A stretch of DNA of 6,252 nt. It comes from Nitrospinota bacterium (GTDB taxonomy: Bacteria > UBA8248 > JACPRG01). Below the pieces are notes generated by a model. That model saw only the letters and a list, made by a program, of their open reading frames with translations, made no database searches and was not told the DNA's origin. The number at the start of each line of letters is the position of its first letter. Position 1 is the stretch's first letter. Made by a program: the position numbers and the translations under genes. Positions 5,772 through 6,252 of the stretch are shown here, in pieces. The stretch covers positions 1-6,252 of the forward strand of contig JASLXW010000247.1 of NCBI GenBank assembly GCA_030740135.1, read 5' to 3'.

Positions 5772-5795
5772 CGGCCTGAAATCCATTTCGGGCCG
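5772..5795 (-). terminator. Hairpin directly after the esterase stop, possible transcript end
   Basis: A long stem (about ten pairs, a GGCC end and an AT-rich centre, tiny loop) begins one base after the esterase TAG. On the minus strand it has one A-C mismatch, while on the plus strand the same pair is a G-U wobble. No T-run follows, so an intrinsic terminator is doubtful. An RNA-stabilising or factor-dependent end is the alternative. Confidence 0.35.
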
Positions 5796-5796
5796 G

Positions 5797-6252
5797 CTAT
5801 CTCTGGGCGATCTCGACGAGTTTTCGGACATAGGGATAAAGCCTTCGGGCGATGATCGCCGCGCCCTTTTCATTGGGGTGGAGGCCGTCCGCCTGGTTCA
5901 GGGCGGGCTTGCCGGCCACGCCTTCCAGGAAGAAGCGGTAGAAGAGGACGTTGTGTTTTTCGGCGAGGCGCGGGAAGATGGCGTTGAACCGCCGGCCGAA
6001 CGCCCGGCCCATGTTCGGCGGGGCGTACATCCCGGTCAGGAGGACGAGGACGCCGCGTTTTTTCAGCTTTTCCAGGATCGCGTCGAGGTTGGCTTCGGTC
6101 TGCTTCGGCTTCAGGCCCCGAAGCCCGTCGTTCTCGCCGAGCTCGACGACGGCGATCGCCGGGTTGTCCCCCAGCGCCCAGTCCAGGCGCGAGAGACCCC
6201 CGGCGGTTGTGTCGCCGGAGACCCCCGCGTTGACCAGTTTGACCTGAAACGC
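5797..6252 (-). CDS. tesA: TesA-like SGNH/GDSL esterase (arylesterase / acyl-CoA thioesterase I family), N-terminus beyond window
   Basis: The open frame runs from the right edge to a TAG at 5799-5797, giving the last 151 residues of a protein usually near 190-230. From the edge: block II glycine in NAGVSGDTTAGGLSRL (residues 8-23 of the fragment), block III asparagine in ELGENDGLRG, and the catalytic Asp-His in ADGLHPNEKG near the end. The nucleophile GDSL block and any signal peptide lie beyond the window. The segment closely parallels E. coli TesA (ELGGNDGLRG, DDGIHPN), a periplasmic lysophospholipase/thioesterase. Here Glu replaces the Gly before Asn in block III. The internal ATG at 6030 is not the start because family motifs continue upstream of it. 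The gene is co-directional with the rest but separated by 470 bases, so no functional link is implied. Confidence 0.88.
   Translation of the reverse strand, partial: AFQVKLVNAGVSGDTTAGGLSRLDWALGDNPAIAVVELGENDGLRGLKPKQTEANLDAILEKLKKRGVLVLLTGMYAPPNMGRAFGRRFNAIFPRLAEKHNVLFYRFFLEGVAGKPALNQADGLHPNEKGAAIIARRLYPYVRKLVEIAQR

Larger units (their letters stand above)
5327..5796. other. 470-base non-coding stretch rich in inverted repeats
   Basis: I see no convincing gene here. Open frames that cross it give compositionally odd peptides with repeat-derived runs such as STDFTD. It holds the amidohydrolase leader, a MITE-like unit, a short palindrome and three hairpins, listed separately. It separates the esterase from the amidohydrolase, so these two are probably not one operon. 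Confidence 0.7.

Overview
The window is a GC-rich bacterial segment in which every supported gene is on the minus strand, so it reads biologically from right to left. The order is: a TesA-like SGNH esterase (5' end beyond the right edge), about 470 bases of non-coding sequence packed with inverted repeats, an ACMSD-type metal-dependent amidohydrolase, a FadR-type GntR/FCD regulator, and a three-gene 2-oxoacid:ferredoxin oxidoreductase (fused gamma-delta, then alpha, then beta). The beta gene runs off the left edge.

The centrepiece is the oxidoreductase. It is TPP- and iron-sulfur-dependent like pyruvate:ferredoxin oxidoreductase (PFOR/POR), but its substrate-contacting residues are not those of PFOR. 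The alpha subunit has YPIRP where PFORs have YPITP, followed 78 residues later by an R-A-L-D-D-P-G-A-F segment. As I recall the literature, these correspond to Arg31, Arg109, Asp112 and Phe117 of the Moorella thermoacetica oxalate oxidoreductase, all at a constant offset of 7. The layout (fused gamma-delta, alpha, beta) also fits that enzyme, and the gamma domain lacks the GRGGQG motif typical of CoA-using relatives. The best call is therefore an oxalate oxidoreductase-like enzyme: oxalate to 2 CO2 plus two low-potential electrons, without CoA. This rests on motifs and remembered structural work, not on a database search.

The regulator lies 48 bases upstream of the gamma-delta gene on the same strand and has a near-consensus sigma-70 promoter (TTGACA, 18 bases, TATTAT). 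Regulator and enzyme therefore probably form one operon, perhaps induced by a small carboxylate that binds the FCD domain. The amidohydrolase ends just upstream, with its stop codon inside the promoter's -35 box. It may feed or share a pathway, but that link is only positional.

The non-coding stretch 5327-5796 carries an exact 18-base inverted repeat bounding a 167-base MITE-like unit, a short GGGGTCAGACTCC-type palindrome and several strong hairpins. It looks like a landing zone for small non-autonomous repeats. The organism is probably an anaerobe, since low-potential ferredoxin-linked oxoacid oxidation is typical of anaerobes. GC content and repeat style would suit Desulfobacterota or similar lineages, but the taxon cannot be fixed from this sequence.
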